A stretch of DNA of 44,696 bases, taken from Streptomyces zinciresistens K42. Lineage in GTDB: Bacteria; Actinomycetota; Actinomycetes; Streptomycetales; Streptomycetaceae. Both the position numbers and the translations under genes were made by a program. The DNA lies in assembly GCF_000225525.1 (NCBI RefSeq), contig NZ_AGBF01000042.1, positions 1 through 44,696 on the forward strand. The letters are read 5' to 3'. The notes under the pieces are model-generated. The model was given only the letters and a program-made list of their open reading frames with translations, made no database searches and was not told where the DNA came from. This document shows positions 7,473 to 15,777 of the stretch, one piece after another (the stretch's first letter is position 1; each line of letters starts with the position of its first letter).

Positions 7473-9349
7473 CGATCGTCACCCCCTGCCTCGGCCACGA
7501 CCGTCACCTCGGTCATGGTGTCGGGGGCCGGCCGGACGACCAGCGACCAGACCGTGCCGTCGCCGCCGACCGTGTGCAACGAGGACCCGTCCGTCACGGG
7601 TCCGCTCCCCGCACGCCATCCCAGCACAGTGGGGATCGACGCTCCGATGGGCGGCTCCGTCTCGACACCGCGTCCGTCGCCCAACGCGACGGCGGGGCGA
7701 CCGTGGACGACGTAGGAGCCCGCGTCGGGCAGGGTGAATCGCTGGACGATGACGGCTTCACCGTCCACCACGTCGTGTTCGGGGGCTCCGTCGTACAGAA
7801 CGCGCCTGCGATCGGAGAGGACGCTCGATCCTCCTCTGGGACCGGGGATCCCACCGGCTCCGGCCGGCCCCCCGGAGCCTCGTCCGGCGCCCGAGGAACC
7901 TCCCGGGGGCGTCGTACCCGCGGCGAAAACTGCCTCCGCCCCCTCCCCCGCCGTACCCGCCATGAGTCCAGCCATGAGTCGGCTCATCCCCGCGAGGGAG
8001 ACGCCTTCGCCCGTCTCGTTCGCCACCCGGGCAGGCCCGGAAGTCTCCTTCATGGCGTCGTTGATCTTCCGGAGGGCGTGCTTGGCCAGGCGCTGGTCGT
8101 CGCCACTGAGCTTGTCCACCAACCAGGCGTCGTGCGATGCGGGCTCCGCCGCCGCGAAGACCCGGTCCACTGCGGCGTCGGCACGGAAGATCGCGGCGTA
8201 ACCCCCGCTCTCCTCGAAGAAGGGGGGACCTTCGAGGTACTTCACCACCAGGTCGACCGGCCGCATCAGGCACGTGTGGTGAAGCCGGTCCCCGATACCC
8301 GCCTCCTGCGCCACCCGAGGGGGCCTTCCCTGAGGGGAGATGAACTTCCGCATACCGAGTCGGCCGAGGACGCGCCCCATGGACTTGTGCTCGACGAGAC
8401 GGGTCATGTCGTCGTAGGCCCAGACGAACGGTCGCAGGTGGGGCACCTCCGACGGCCTGGGAACGGGGACGGCCAGGCCCTCGTGGTGGGCGGAGAAGCG
8501 CATGGGGGCGTCTCCTCCCTCCGGGAGCATCTTCGGCCAAAGGTTCCAGACCATCGCGTCGACGATCCACCTCATGGCCTCGGCGTCGTCGCGTTCGCCG
8601 AAGACCGGGTCGAGAATCGCGACGGAAGTCCCGGTGTCGCCGTCGGGGAGGGAGTTCAGGCCGAGACTTCCGGCGACCTCGTCCGCTTCATCCCCGACCA
8701 GCGGCTCGACGTAACCGCGGCGGACCCTTCCCCAGAAGTGGCGGCCGGTGAACGTCTTCGCACCGTCGTCGCCTTCCACGGTGTAGCTCTCGTGGACCGC
8801 CCACCCGATGAGTCGGGTCTCCAATCGGTCGTCCACCCGACAGCGCGTGTGCACGATCACCGTGTGCGATGCGGAGAGGAGGTGGAAAACCGCCTTCCCG
8901 AAACCGTAGGTGCCGCCACGGCCGGTGACCTTGCTGGAGCTGCCGGTCTTGCGGACGAACGACGCGAAGTCCGACTGCCCGGGAACCGCGACGTCGGCGC
9001 GGGTGGGTCCGCCCAGTCCCCTCGTCCCCGTGTCGGTCACGGTCAGGATGCGCGGGGCGGGACGTGCCAGCGAGGCCCGGAGCTTGAGGTGTCGCAGCTG
9101 AGGCGCGCCCGCGGCCAGGAGTTCGCGCCACACCGGAGCCTCACTGGGTCCGAGGGTGCGCAGTTCCACTCGGTAGTCCACCGGGCCGTCCCCGGTTCGT
9201 GCGTCCCAGCTGTTCTGAGCCGACTCCCTCACCAGAAGTGTCAGCGGGTCGAGCTCGGTGCCGTCGAGGTTCTTCAAGGCACCTTCGGCCGTCCCTCCGC
9301 CGCCGGGGGCGTAGGGCTCGGACGACCAACGCGGGGATTCCGCGCTCAT
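7469..9349 (-). CDS. MORC-like GHKL ATPase of a Z1-type defence module
   Basis: This 626-aa protein has an N-terminal GHKL (gyrase/Hsp90/MutL) ATPase domain. The N-box is LLVRESAQNSWDA (Glu 42, Asn 46), motif G1 is TVTDTGTRGLGG (Asp 106) and the lid motif is GRGGTYGFGKA (about 143-152). GHKL proteins of this sort were described in restriction-like operons by Iyer, Abhiman and Aravind as bacterial relatives of MORC. They are thought to form ATP-driven clamps on DNA. A glycine/proline-rich linker (about 500-545) separates a C-terminal beta-rich region. The ATG at 9349 overlaps the upstream nuclease stop (ATGA). A longer upstream reading starting at 9508 lies inside the nuclease gene and is not credible. 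Confidence 0.85.
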   Translation of the reverse strand: MSAESPRWSSEPYAPGGGGTAEGALKNLDGTELDPLTLLVRESAQNSWDARTGDGPVDYRVELRTLGPSEAPVWRELLAAGAPQLRHLKLRASLARPAPRILTVTDTGTRGLGGPTRADVAVPGQSDFASFVRKTGSSSKVTGRGGTYGFGKAVFHLLSASHTVIVHTRCRVDDRLETRLIGWAVHESYTVEGDDGAKTFTGRHFWGRVRRGYVEPLVGDEADEVAGSLGLNSLPDGDTGTSVAILDPVFGERDDAEAMRWIVDAMVWNLWPKMLPEGGDAPMRFSAHHEGLAVPVPRPSEVPHLRPFVWAYDDMTRLVEHKSMGRVLGRLGMRKFISPQGRPPRVAQEAGIGDRLHHTCLMRPVDLVVKYLEGPPFFEESGGYAAIFRADAAVDRVFAAAEPASHDAWLVDKLSGDDQRLAKHALRKINDAMKETSGPARVANETGEGVSLAGMSRLMAGLMAGTAGEGAEAVFAAGTTPPGGSSGAGRGSGGPAGAGGIPGPRGGSSVLSDRRRVLYDGAPEHDVVDGEAVIVQRFTLPDAGSYVVHGRPAVALGDGRGVETEPPIGASIPTVLGWRAGSGPVTDGSSLHTVGGDGTVWSLVVRPAPDTMTEVTVVAEAGGDDR

Positions 9350-10350
9350 GGCGTCCACCCCAGCTCGTCCAGGAAGGCATCCACGGCCGCGTCGTCCAGC
9401 ACCGGCGAGTGGACACCGGCCAGGTCGACGGTGTAGCGAACGTCCAGGAGTGCGTCGGGTACCGGCTCCGCCGTGAGGCGGGGGAAGGCCCCGTCGACCT
9501 CGTACCAACGTTCTTCAAGCGGTGACACGCGCAGTGCGCCTTCGTCGTCCGTCTGTCCGTGCCGATAGCCGACACGTGCCAGTCGAAGCCACAGCTCCGA
9601 CTCGTCGTCGCACATCCGGGCCGCCTCCGCGGCGAGCTCACCGACGGTCCGCCCCCGCGGGCTCTTTTCGAACCGCTGCCAGGCCAGCGTCAGACGACCG
9701 TCCTGCGGTGCCTCCAGCTGGTCGAGTCCGTGGACGTCGAAAGTCCTACGCTCCGAGGTCGTGTGTGTGCTCTTCACCTCCACGGCGCGGAGGCCGTCGG
9801 AGAAGTCGTGCCGTCCTCCCTCGGGGCCGGTCCACCACCTCACGGCGCCCGGGTCCTTGACGAGCAGGTGGAGGAGGACCGACAACTCGCCGATGAGGCC
9901 GATCTCCTGCGTCTCGGTGAGCGTGCGGGGTATGCCGCTGAAGAGCTGACGCCAGCGGTTCACCACCGCCAGCGTAGTGCGGTAGGGCTGCCGCCCGTCC
10001 GCCTCCAGTGCCACGAGGACGTCGGAGCACAGCCCCGTGAAGACGTCGTCGAGATCCCTGCGGGTGCAGACGATATCCGCGAAACGTCCGTAGGTCTCGT
10101 CGTCCTGCAACGCCCGCTCCATGACGCGGAGTGTTCCGCCGATCCGCCCGGTGGGGATACGTCGACGTCCCCGGAGGGGGATCAGCAAGTGACGCAACGA
10201 GTCACCGTCGGTAGCCGCAGCGACCGCCCCGTGCTCGGTGACGACGGGGAGCGGAGAGGTCCTGAGAGCAGCTCCCGGGCCGAGTGGGGCGAGATCCAAC
10301 TCGGCCCAGTGCCGGTCGAGCACACGCCGCAGATCGGCGCCCCCGCTCAA
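9346..10350 (-). CDS. PD-(D/E)XK nuclease (DUF4420-like), Z1-associated
   Basis: This 334-aa protein carries a clear PD-(D/E)XK restriction-endonuclease core: Glu 155 in GLIGELSVLL, Asp 182 in GRHDFSDG and Glu 191-Val-Lys 193 in AVEVKST. The family (NCBI 'PD-(D/E)XK motif protein', formerly DUF4420) almost always neighbours Z1 ATPases and is presumed to cut DNA for the system. The probable start is the TTG at 10350, which overlaps the Z1 stop (TTGA), and the gene ends in an ATGA overlap with the MORC-like gene. Both overlaps indicate fixed stoichiometry with its neighbours. All core catalytic residues are present, so it should be active. Confidence 0.85.
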   Translation of the reverse strand: MSGGADLRRVLDRHWAELDLAPLGPGAALRTSPLPVVTEHGAVAAATDGDSLRHLLIPLRGRRRIPTGRIGGTLRVMERALQDDETYGRFADIVCTRRDLDDVFTGLCSDVLVALEADGRQPYRTTLAVVNRWRQLFSGIPRTLTETQEIGLIGELSVLLHLLVKDPGAVRWWTGPEGGRHDFSDGLRAVEVKSTHTTSERRTFDVHGLDQLEAPQDGRLTLAWQRFEKSPRGRTVGELAAEAARMCDDESELWLRLARVGYRHGQTDDEGALRVSPLEERWYEVDGAFPRLTAEPVPDALLDVRYTVDLAGVHSPVLDDAAVDAFLDELGWTP

Positions 10351-12929
10351 CTGTCGTCCTCCTCGAAGAGCAACGACAGGTCTTCCTCCTCGTCGTCCTG
10401 TACGCGGGACAGGTCGGCGCTGTAGTACTCCACCTCACTGTCCTCACCCCGAGGCATCGGGAAGACCAGACCGACGCCGATCACGTGGTCGACGGCATCG
10501 AGCGGGGCACGCCTCTCGCGGTTCGTCGGTGACGGCGATAGAGCGTCGATCGGGTACAGGGTCAGCAACGCGGTGTCGGGCGCCTGCTCGCGCCTGGCGT
10601 TCTTCAGCGCCGCCTCGTTGATCTCCGTCAGCGCACCGAGGTCGAGATCGACGCCGGCATCGCGACGGCTCATCAGGGTCTTGATGTCGGCGGCGTCGCC
10701 TCCGCTCTCGCCGAGCTTCGCTCGGATGACGCGGTCCACGGCGAGCCCGGGGCCGAACTCGTACCGCTTTTCCGGATCAGCGCTGAGCGGATTGCCGATG
10801 ATCGCCACGTTCCAGCGCTTCAGCGAACCGCCGCCCCCGGACCGCACCCGACGCTCTACGTAACTGCGCAACAGACCCGCGTCGCACTCCAACGACTTGC
10901 CGTGGAAGCGGTATTCGTCGAGGAAGTCCAGGATGACGTCGTAGGGCACACCTCGGAGGATGTGCCTGCCCTGCATTCCGTTGTCCTGGTGTCGGGCTCC
11001 CGCCAATCGCAGGGAGCGGTCGACGAGGTCGTGGGCGGCCTGCCGGTTGGCCCGCAACCACTCGGCGTCCCGCGTACGGAAGTAGCGGGTCTGCACACGC
11101 TGTCCTCCGTACGCCGCACTCGCCTTCACCGCGTCCCGCATCTTGCCCGCCGCCGTGATACGGAGTGACGGGTGGGTCCGCATGCGGACGGCGAAGGTCC
11201 TGGGCGTCTTGTCCTCGACCATGTACACATCGATGTCCCGACGCATCTCCGACTCGACGGTGGCGATGTGCCTGAACCAGTCCCGCATCCCGTCCGTCAT
11301 CCAGATGCGCGGCAGGTCTGCGTACCCTTCGCGGAAGCCGAACCAGCGGCCCATCTGCAGCAAAGAGTCGTACGTCGTGGCGTTTCGCACGAAGTAACTG
11401 ACGGCGAGCCCTTCCAGGGTCAAGCCACGCGACAGAGTGTTGCCGCCCACGGCGATGGCGACGACCGGGCCGGCCTCGTAGTCCAATCGCTTCACGCTCT
11501 TCGAGTTGTCCAGGATGATGCGACAGTCGTCCACCACACCGGCCAGCAACGGCAGGAGAGCGTCGTAGGGAACGGGCGTCTCCCCGAGGTCCGGCTCGGT
11601 GCCGGGAACGCGGACGATCTCGGCCTCCCAGAGCCGCCTCAGCTCCTCGAGCAGTTCCCCGTCCGCGGCATCGAGCCACCCCGCCGTCCGCTTGCGGAAC
11701 GCCTCCAAAGGCATCTCGAAGCTCTCGTGGACGACGGTGCTGACACTGGTGTGGATCAGCATCGTGGAGTGGGGCACCCCCGTACCGCGCACTCGTCGGG
11801 CGGCCGTGACGAGCCAGAAGTACAGGACTGCCGTCCTCAAGGCACCGCTGATCTCGGGTACGAACCCCTCGATCTCGTCTCGTCCCGGTCGAACGAGGGG
11901 CACCTCCTCGTCGGGGACCGTTCGGATCATGTCGTATCCGTCCGGTACCTCCTCGGGGTCCTCACCGTCCAAAGCGTCCCGGCCGAACAGAACCTCGGTG
12001 CCGAAGTGTCCGCGTGGCTTCGGCAGGTTGACGACGAAGTCCTCCGGATAGAGGTCCTTGGCGGCGGGGTCGATCAGCAGATTGGCGAAGGGCGTGGCGG
12101 TGTAACCGACGTATCCCCCGCGGGGGAACAGGTCGATGATCTCCCGGATCAGCGGATTGGTGCTACGTGACGCGACACTCGCCTGGTCGGCCTCATCGTC
12201 GATGATCAGTGTCGGGCAGTTGCGCAGGTAGTCGGGCGCCTTTGCCAACCACGCCTTGAGCTTCCGCAGCCTGGGCACGTTCTTCTTGATCACGCAAAGG
12301 ACGTGCTGCTGACTCTTGTCGCCGAAGAAGGCCGCCGGGTTGCCCGCGGGAGGCTCGAAGTCCCCGACGCGACCGGTGAGCGGGTGCCACTGGTCTATCA
12401 CCGGCTCCACGAGCTGCCGCTCGAGTCGGAGCTGGGTCTGGAGCCGCAGTCCGTTGTGGACGCCGGCGAGGACGATGAAGAACTTGTATCCGGCGTCGGC
12501 CGCCTTCGCGATGAGCGCGGTGAAGTTGCTGGTCTTACCCGACTGCACGTAGCCGACGACCAGCCCTCTGGTAGAGAAGGCGCTCTCTAGGGGGTGGTCG
12601 AGCATAGAAACGACCTTGGTCGAAGCGGAGTCGAGGCCGCGCAGGCTGTCCTCGTTCCACGACTGTTTCGCCAGCAGGTTCCTGAGGGCGGGCCAGCACC
12701 TGTCGTCGTCCTGGGGGCCGACGTACCAAGTCTCGCGGTTGTTCCGGACGACGGAACCGGGCTCCCGCTTCTCGCGGACGGCGATGGTCTCCTGCTGATG
12801 GCGCTCCGCGATGCGCTTGGCGAGCTCGTCGGACATGCCGAAGAGCTTGATCGTCGCCAACGCCTGTTCGGGCGTGTGCGTTTTGATCAGGCGCTTGAAC
12901 GCCTCGTACTGATCCTCGAACTCCTGCAA
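10347..12929 (-). CDS. Z1 domain ATPase/helicase
   Basis: This 860-aa superfamily II-type ATPase has the Z1 domain. Walker A is GYVQSGKT (126-133) and Walker B is LIIDDEAD (241-248), with TATPF at 278-282. The Z1 signature GGNTLSRGLTLEG is at 495-507, followed by QMGRWFG (525-531), the arginine-finger region. Z1 proteins are the probable DNA-translocating motor of MORC/DUF4420 restriction-like modules. This is the first gene of a five-gene overlapping operon. The best start is the TTG at 12929, preceded by a G-rich stretch, because no ATG or GTG lies further upstream in frame. All motor motifs appear intact. Confidence 0.9.
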   Translation of the reverse strand: MQEFEDQYEAFKRLIKTHTPEQALATIKLFGMSDELAKRIAERHQQETIAVREKREPGSVVRNNRETWYVGPQDDDRCWPALRNLLAKQSWNEDSLRGLDSASTKVVSMLDHPLESAFSTRGLVVGYVQSGKTSNFTALIAKAADAGYKFFIVLAGVHNGLRLQTQLRLERQLVEPVIDQWHPLTGRVGDFEPPAGNPAAFFGDKSQQHVLCVIKKNVPRLRKLKAWLAKAPDYLRNCPTLIIDDEADQASVASRSTNPLIREIIDLFPRGGYVGYTATPFANLLIDPAAKDLYPEDFVVNLPKPRGHFGTEVLFGRDALDGEDPEEVPDGYDMIRTVPDEEVPLVRPGRDEIEGFVPEISGALRTAVLYFWLVTAARRVRGTGVPHSTMLIHTSVSTVVHESFEMPLEAFRKRTAGWLDAADGELLEELRRLWEAEIVRVPGTEPDLGETPVPYDALLPLLAGVVDDCRIILDNSKSVKRLDYEAGPVVAIAVGGNTLSRGLTLEGLAVSYFVRNATTYDSLLQMGRWFGFREGYADLPRIWMTDGMRDWFRHIATVESEMRRDIDVYMVEDKTPRTFAVRMRTHPSLRITAAGKMRDAVKASAAYGGQRVQTRYFRTRDAEWLRANRQAAHDLVDRSLRLAGARHQDNGMQGRHILRGVPYDVILDFLDEYRFHGKSLECDAGLLRSYVERRVRSGGGGSLKRWNVAIIGNPLSADPEKRYEFGPGLAVDRVIRAKLGESGGDAADIKTLMSRRDAGVDLDLGALTEINEAALKNARREQAPDTALLTLYPIDALSPSPTNRERRAPLDAVDHVIGVGLVFPMPRGEDSEVEYYSADLSRVQDDEEEDLSLLFEEDDS

Positions 12930-13200
12930 GCCCCACCCCTCGGATACACGGCGTGCCGCGATCGTAGGGGTGGCCTACGGGTCGACCGCCGTACGAGCGG
13001 CGTCGGACCCGCGCGCCCGTCGGCCGCGGACGTCAGGTCGGCCACGGCCACCACCGCTCACCCTCCCGTAGGTGAATCAACGGTTGAGGCCCCGGCGTCG
13101 GTGTCCAATGAAACAACTCTATATCCGCGCGCACCGACAACCGGGCCCGGATGCGGGAAGTTCCCCGTAGAGAATCATCGAACGTTCTGCGCAGGACCGG
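12930..13200. other. Intergenic gap between methyltransferase and Z1 operon
   Basis: This is 271 bases without a convincing gene. It contains an AT-rich pocket (about 13111-13126, with TCTATATCC) in otherwise GC-rich DNA, which could hold the Z1 operon promoter. No clean -35/-10 pair with normal spacing was found on the minus strand. The gap implies that the Z1 operon can be transcribed separately from the methyltransferase upstream. Confidence 0.35.
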
Positions 13201-14481
13201 TCAGGCCGCCGCCGCCAGCTTTCGTCGCCGCTTGGGCGGACGGGGAGCCTTCACCGTGGTCGTTGCCTGAAGGTCCCGCTGAGCGAGTAGCAGCGGGGCG
13301 AGGTGCTCGGCGATGGCCCGTCCCAGCCCGACGGGCACGGCGTTACCGATCTGCCGTGCGATGTCGCTCCTGCTTCCACACCATTGGAAAGACTCCGGGA
13401 AGCCCTGCAGTCTGGCCGCTTCCAGGTGTGTGATGGGCCGATGCAGCCAAGGGTGCAGGTAACGGCCCTTCTCCGGTTTGAAGAACTCCGTACGGATGGT
13501 GACCGACGGCTTGTCGCGGTGCAGTCGCCCCATGACGTCGGCGGAACCGCTCTTGTGCTTCTTCCAACAAGGCGCAAGCAACTCGAAGGGGATGTCGAAC
13601 CGGTTTCCCCCCTCGGGAATGGAACGATAGCGCGACATCGAGATCGGCTTTATGCCGTTTCGGCGCAGATGAAGCTCGTCCATACGGAACGGGCCAGCGA
13701 TCTTACGCCCGTTAGCGGACACTTCGCGGGTGGGTAGGTCGGAGGAGAGCTTGCGCAGCACGAGGTCGGAAATCGTCTGCCATACGGTGCGTTCGGGCCC
13801 GGCAGCCGGAGTCGGGATGAGCGCGGCCTGTAGTTCCATGTCCGTCAGGTCATCGATTAGACGAGCCGAGTCCACGGCGGATCGTAGATCCTTTCGGATT
13901 CCGACGACAATCGCACGGAAACGTCGTTGCGGCACACCATAATCAGCAGCGTTGAGAAGATCATCGTAGATGAAGTATTCGGAGAGAGCTCCCCCATCCC
14001 GCACTTCTCTGCGCAAGAGTTCGAATTCGGGAGAATTCCTGAAGGCGTCGACATTCTCCATAACGAAAGCCATCGGCCGGACGGTTGAAACCACATCCAG
14101 ATAATGGCGCCAAAGCTGGTTGCGCGCATCGTTCGGATCTTGGTTTCCAAGCCTCGAAAACCCCTGGCAGGGCGGACCGCCCAACACGATGTCGGCTTCC
14201 GGGAGTCCTCCGGGCCTGTCGACCCAGTCCGCGATGTCCCCTTGGTGGATATGCGCCCCGAACTTCTCGGTGAAGTTCACCGCGTACGTAGCCGCCGCTG
14301 CCCGATCGAGCTCGACGGCCGCGACGGGCCGGTACACCGGACGGCCGCCGCACTTCGCGTCGATGAAGCCCTGCGTCAGCCCACCGCAGCCGGCGAAGAG
14401 GTCGATCGTCCTCAGCGGAGGGAGACCGGGCTCCCCCGTCTCCACTTCGGAGGCGTCGACTTCATTGTGTGGTTGGCGCAT
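13201..14481 (-). CDS. DNA (cytosine-5) methyltransferase
   Basis: This 426-aa C5-cytosine methyltransferase has all main motifs. Motif I is DLFAGCGGLTQGF (27-39), motif IV is GGPPCQGFSR with catalytic Cys 105, motif VI is MENVDAF (Glu 142), motif VIII is QRRFRA (185-190), and motif X near the C-terminus is IARQIGNAVPVGLGRA. The target-recognition region lies between about 200 and 370. It would methylate host DNA so that the island's nucleases spare it. The chosen start is the ATG at 14481, because the open frame beyond it (to 14646) has no family homology. The gene is divergent from vsr across 239 bases. It could serve the Z1 module, the DrmAB module, or both. Its length and position fit DISARM-type C5 methyltransferases (DrmMII), but this assignment is not proven. 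Confidence 0.92.
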   Translation of the reverse strand: MRQPHNEVDASEVETGEPGLPPLRTIDLFAGCGGLTQGFIDAKCGGRPVYRPVAAVELDRAAAATYAVNFTEKFGAHIHQGDIADWVDRPGGLPEADIVLGGPPCQGFSRLGNQDPNDARNQLWRHYLDVVSTVRPMAFVMENVDAFRNSPEFELLRREVRDGGALSEYFIYDDLLNAADYGVPQRRFRAIVVGIRKDLRSAVDSARLIDDLTDMELQAALIPTPAAGPERTVWQTISDLVLRKLSSDLPTREVSANGRKIAGPFRMDELHLRRNGIKPISMSRYRSIPEGGNRFDIPFELLAPCWKKHKSGSADVMGRLHRDKPSVTIRTEFFKPEKGRYLHPWLHRPITHLEAARLQGFPESFQWCGSRSDIARQIGNAVPVGLGRAIAEHLAPLLLAQRDLQATTTVKAPRPPKRRRKLAAAA

Positions 14482-14720
14482 TGGCGCACTGTAGCCAGCC
14501 ACCAGGCCGGAAGGCAATCTCCTGACTCTACAGCTCAACAGCGTTTCGTGCCGGCCCCCAATCAGGTCCATTTCGGACTGCTCGATCAGGTCATGCAGCC
14601 ATTTAAGCTCAAGGAGTGGACCTTGGGCACCCTTCACGCGGATCATCCGACGGCCCCGCGAGCCGACGGCACACCTCTGCCTACCGCCCGCCCTCCCGCG
14701 CTTGGCGCCCCAGGGCCGGC

Positions 14721-15449
14721 ATGACGAGGACTGATCGCAAACGTGAACAGGATCGGGCTGCCGGAGGTCACGCCAAGCGGTTCGTGAGCGACGAGTCCGG
14801 CGTCAAAGTACCCGCCACCGTCGTCCTGACCGAGTCTCGAAGGACGGGGCACGTCGTCGCCAGACTCGAATGGGCGGTCGCAGGACGCAGACACCGATAC
14901 TCCCTCGGCGCAGTGGACCACCCCACCCGGAGTGCCAACCTTCGTGCCGCTTGGCTCCTGGCCGAAGAAGCCGGGCTCCTGGTGGAGGAGGAGATAGGGA
15001 ACTCCTGGGCCTCGTCGAGCGGTACCCGGGCGTCGATGCGTTCCAATCGGGCACGCGACACCAAGCCCGAGCTCAGGCTCCGCTCCTCTCTGCATCGGGA
15101 AGGGCTGCGCTTCAGGGTGAACGCCAGGCCGGTGGCCACGTTGCGCCGAACCGCGGATGTACTTTTCACCAAGCACAAGGTGGCGGTGTTCATGGACGGC
15201 TGTTACTGGCACGGGTGCTCCACTCACCGGTCGATCCCATCGACGAACAGGGACTTCTGGGTGTCGAAGATCGAAGGCAACAAGAGCCGTGACAGAGAGA
15301 CGGACCGCGTCCTGGTGGAACACGGCTGGTTCGTGGTCCGAGTCTGGGAGCACACGCCGATCGACGATGCGGCCGCCCTCGTACGACTCGGACTGGAGGA
15401 GTCCAAAGAAGAGCGCACCGCCCGTGTGCTCAGAGCGGACGGCCGTTGA
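14721..15449 (+). CDS. vsr: Vsr-type (very short patch repair-like) endonuclease with N-terminal extension
   Basis: The 242-aa product has a Vsr domain from about residue 103: RASMRSNRARDTKPE, RRTADVLFT with catalytic Asp 146, VAVFMDGCYWHGC (154-166), FWVSKIEGN (179-187) and WFVVRVWEH. Classical Vsr nicks at T:G mismatches made by deamination of 5-methylcytosine. It is therefore the natural partner of the divergent cytosine methyltransferase. The first 100 residues form an extra basic domain of unknown role (HVVARLEWAVAGRRHRYSLG), apparently usual in actinobacterial members. The start is taken as the ATG at 14721, with no strong ribosome-binding site. The stop lies 20 bases inside the convergent AbrB-like gene. 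It could instead be a restriction nuclease of the Vsr fold. Confidence 0.85.
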   Translation: MTRTDRKREQDRAAGGHAKRFVSDESGVKVPATVVLTESRRTGHVVARLEWAVAGRRHRYSLGAVDHPTRSANLRAAWLLAEEAGLLVEEEIGNSWASSSGTRASMRSNRARDTKPELRLRSSLHREGLRFRVNARPVATLRRTADVLFTKHKVAVFMDGCYWHGCSTHRSIPSTNRDFWVSKIEGNKSRDRETDRVLVEHGWFVVRVWEHTPIDDAAALVRLGLEESKEERTARVLRADGR

Positions 15450-15618
15450 GTAGATCGTCCAGGGCGTCCACCTCCCTTCGCAGTACGATCCGCCCGTCTC
15501 CGTCGCTGTAGGCGAGGAGCCGGGCGCCGGGGGCCAGGCCGGCCTCGACGAGAATCCCCATGGGAAGTTCTACGGAGCCGTCCTCACGCACCAGGGCCTC
15601 AGCCGGTTCTCGGATCAT
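15430..15618 (-). CDS. Small AbrB/MazE-like protein
   Basis: This 62-aa product starts at the ATG at 15618. The pattern ALVREDGSVELPMGILVEAG then LAPGARLLAY and DGRIVLRRE resembles the swapped-hairpin AbrB/MazE/SpoVT DNA-binding fold, in which a short beta strand, a Pro-x-x-(I/V/L) turn and a GDxL-like motif recur. Such proteins are transcription regulators or antitoxins. It lies between vsr (tails overlapping by 20 bases) and drmB, on the drmB strand and 160 bases downstream of it, so it may be the last gene of the drm operon. No toxin gene is adjacent, which favours a regulator. A longer open frame to 15762 has no family support. Confidence 0.6.
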   Translation of the reverse strand: MIREPAEALVREDGSVELPMGILVEAGLAPGARLLAYSDGDGRIVLRREVDALDDLLNGRPL

Positions 15619-15777
15619 GCCGCCAGGATCGCACGCCGCTCCCACCCCCGTTGTTCCTCCTGGGGCAGCAGGCGCATCCAGAGTGACCAGACCCCGTAGT
15701 CGCTCTGCACGGGTTCGCAAACCGCAACGAGCCACTACGGCCCGTCCTACGTTGCGCGTCACAGGACGGCCGCCACA

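Noticed and set aside
7574..9436. 620-aa plus-strand open frame
   Set aside because: It is antisense to the MORC-like ATPase gene, with low-complexity composition and no recognisable motif.
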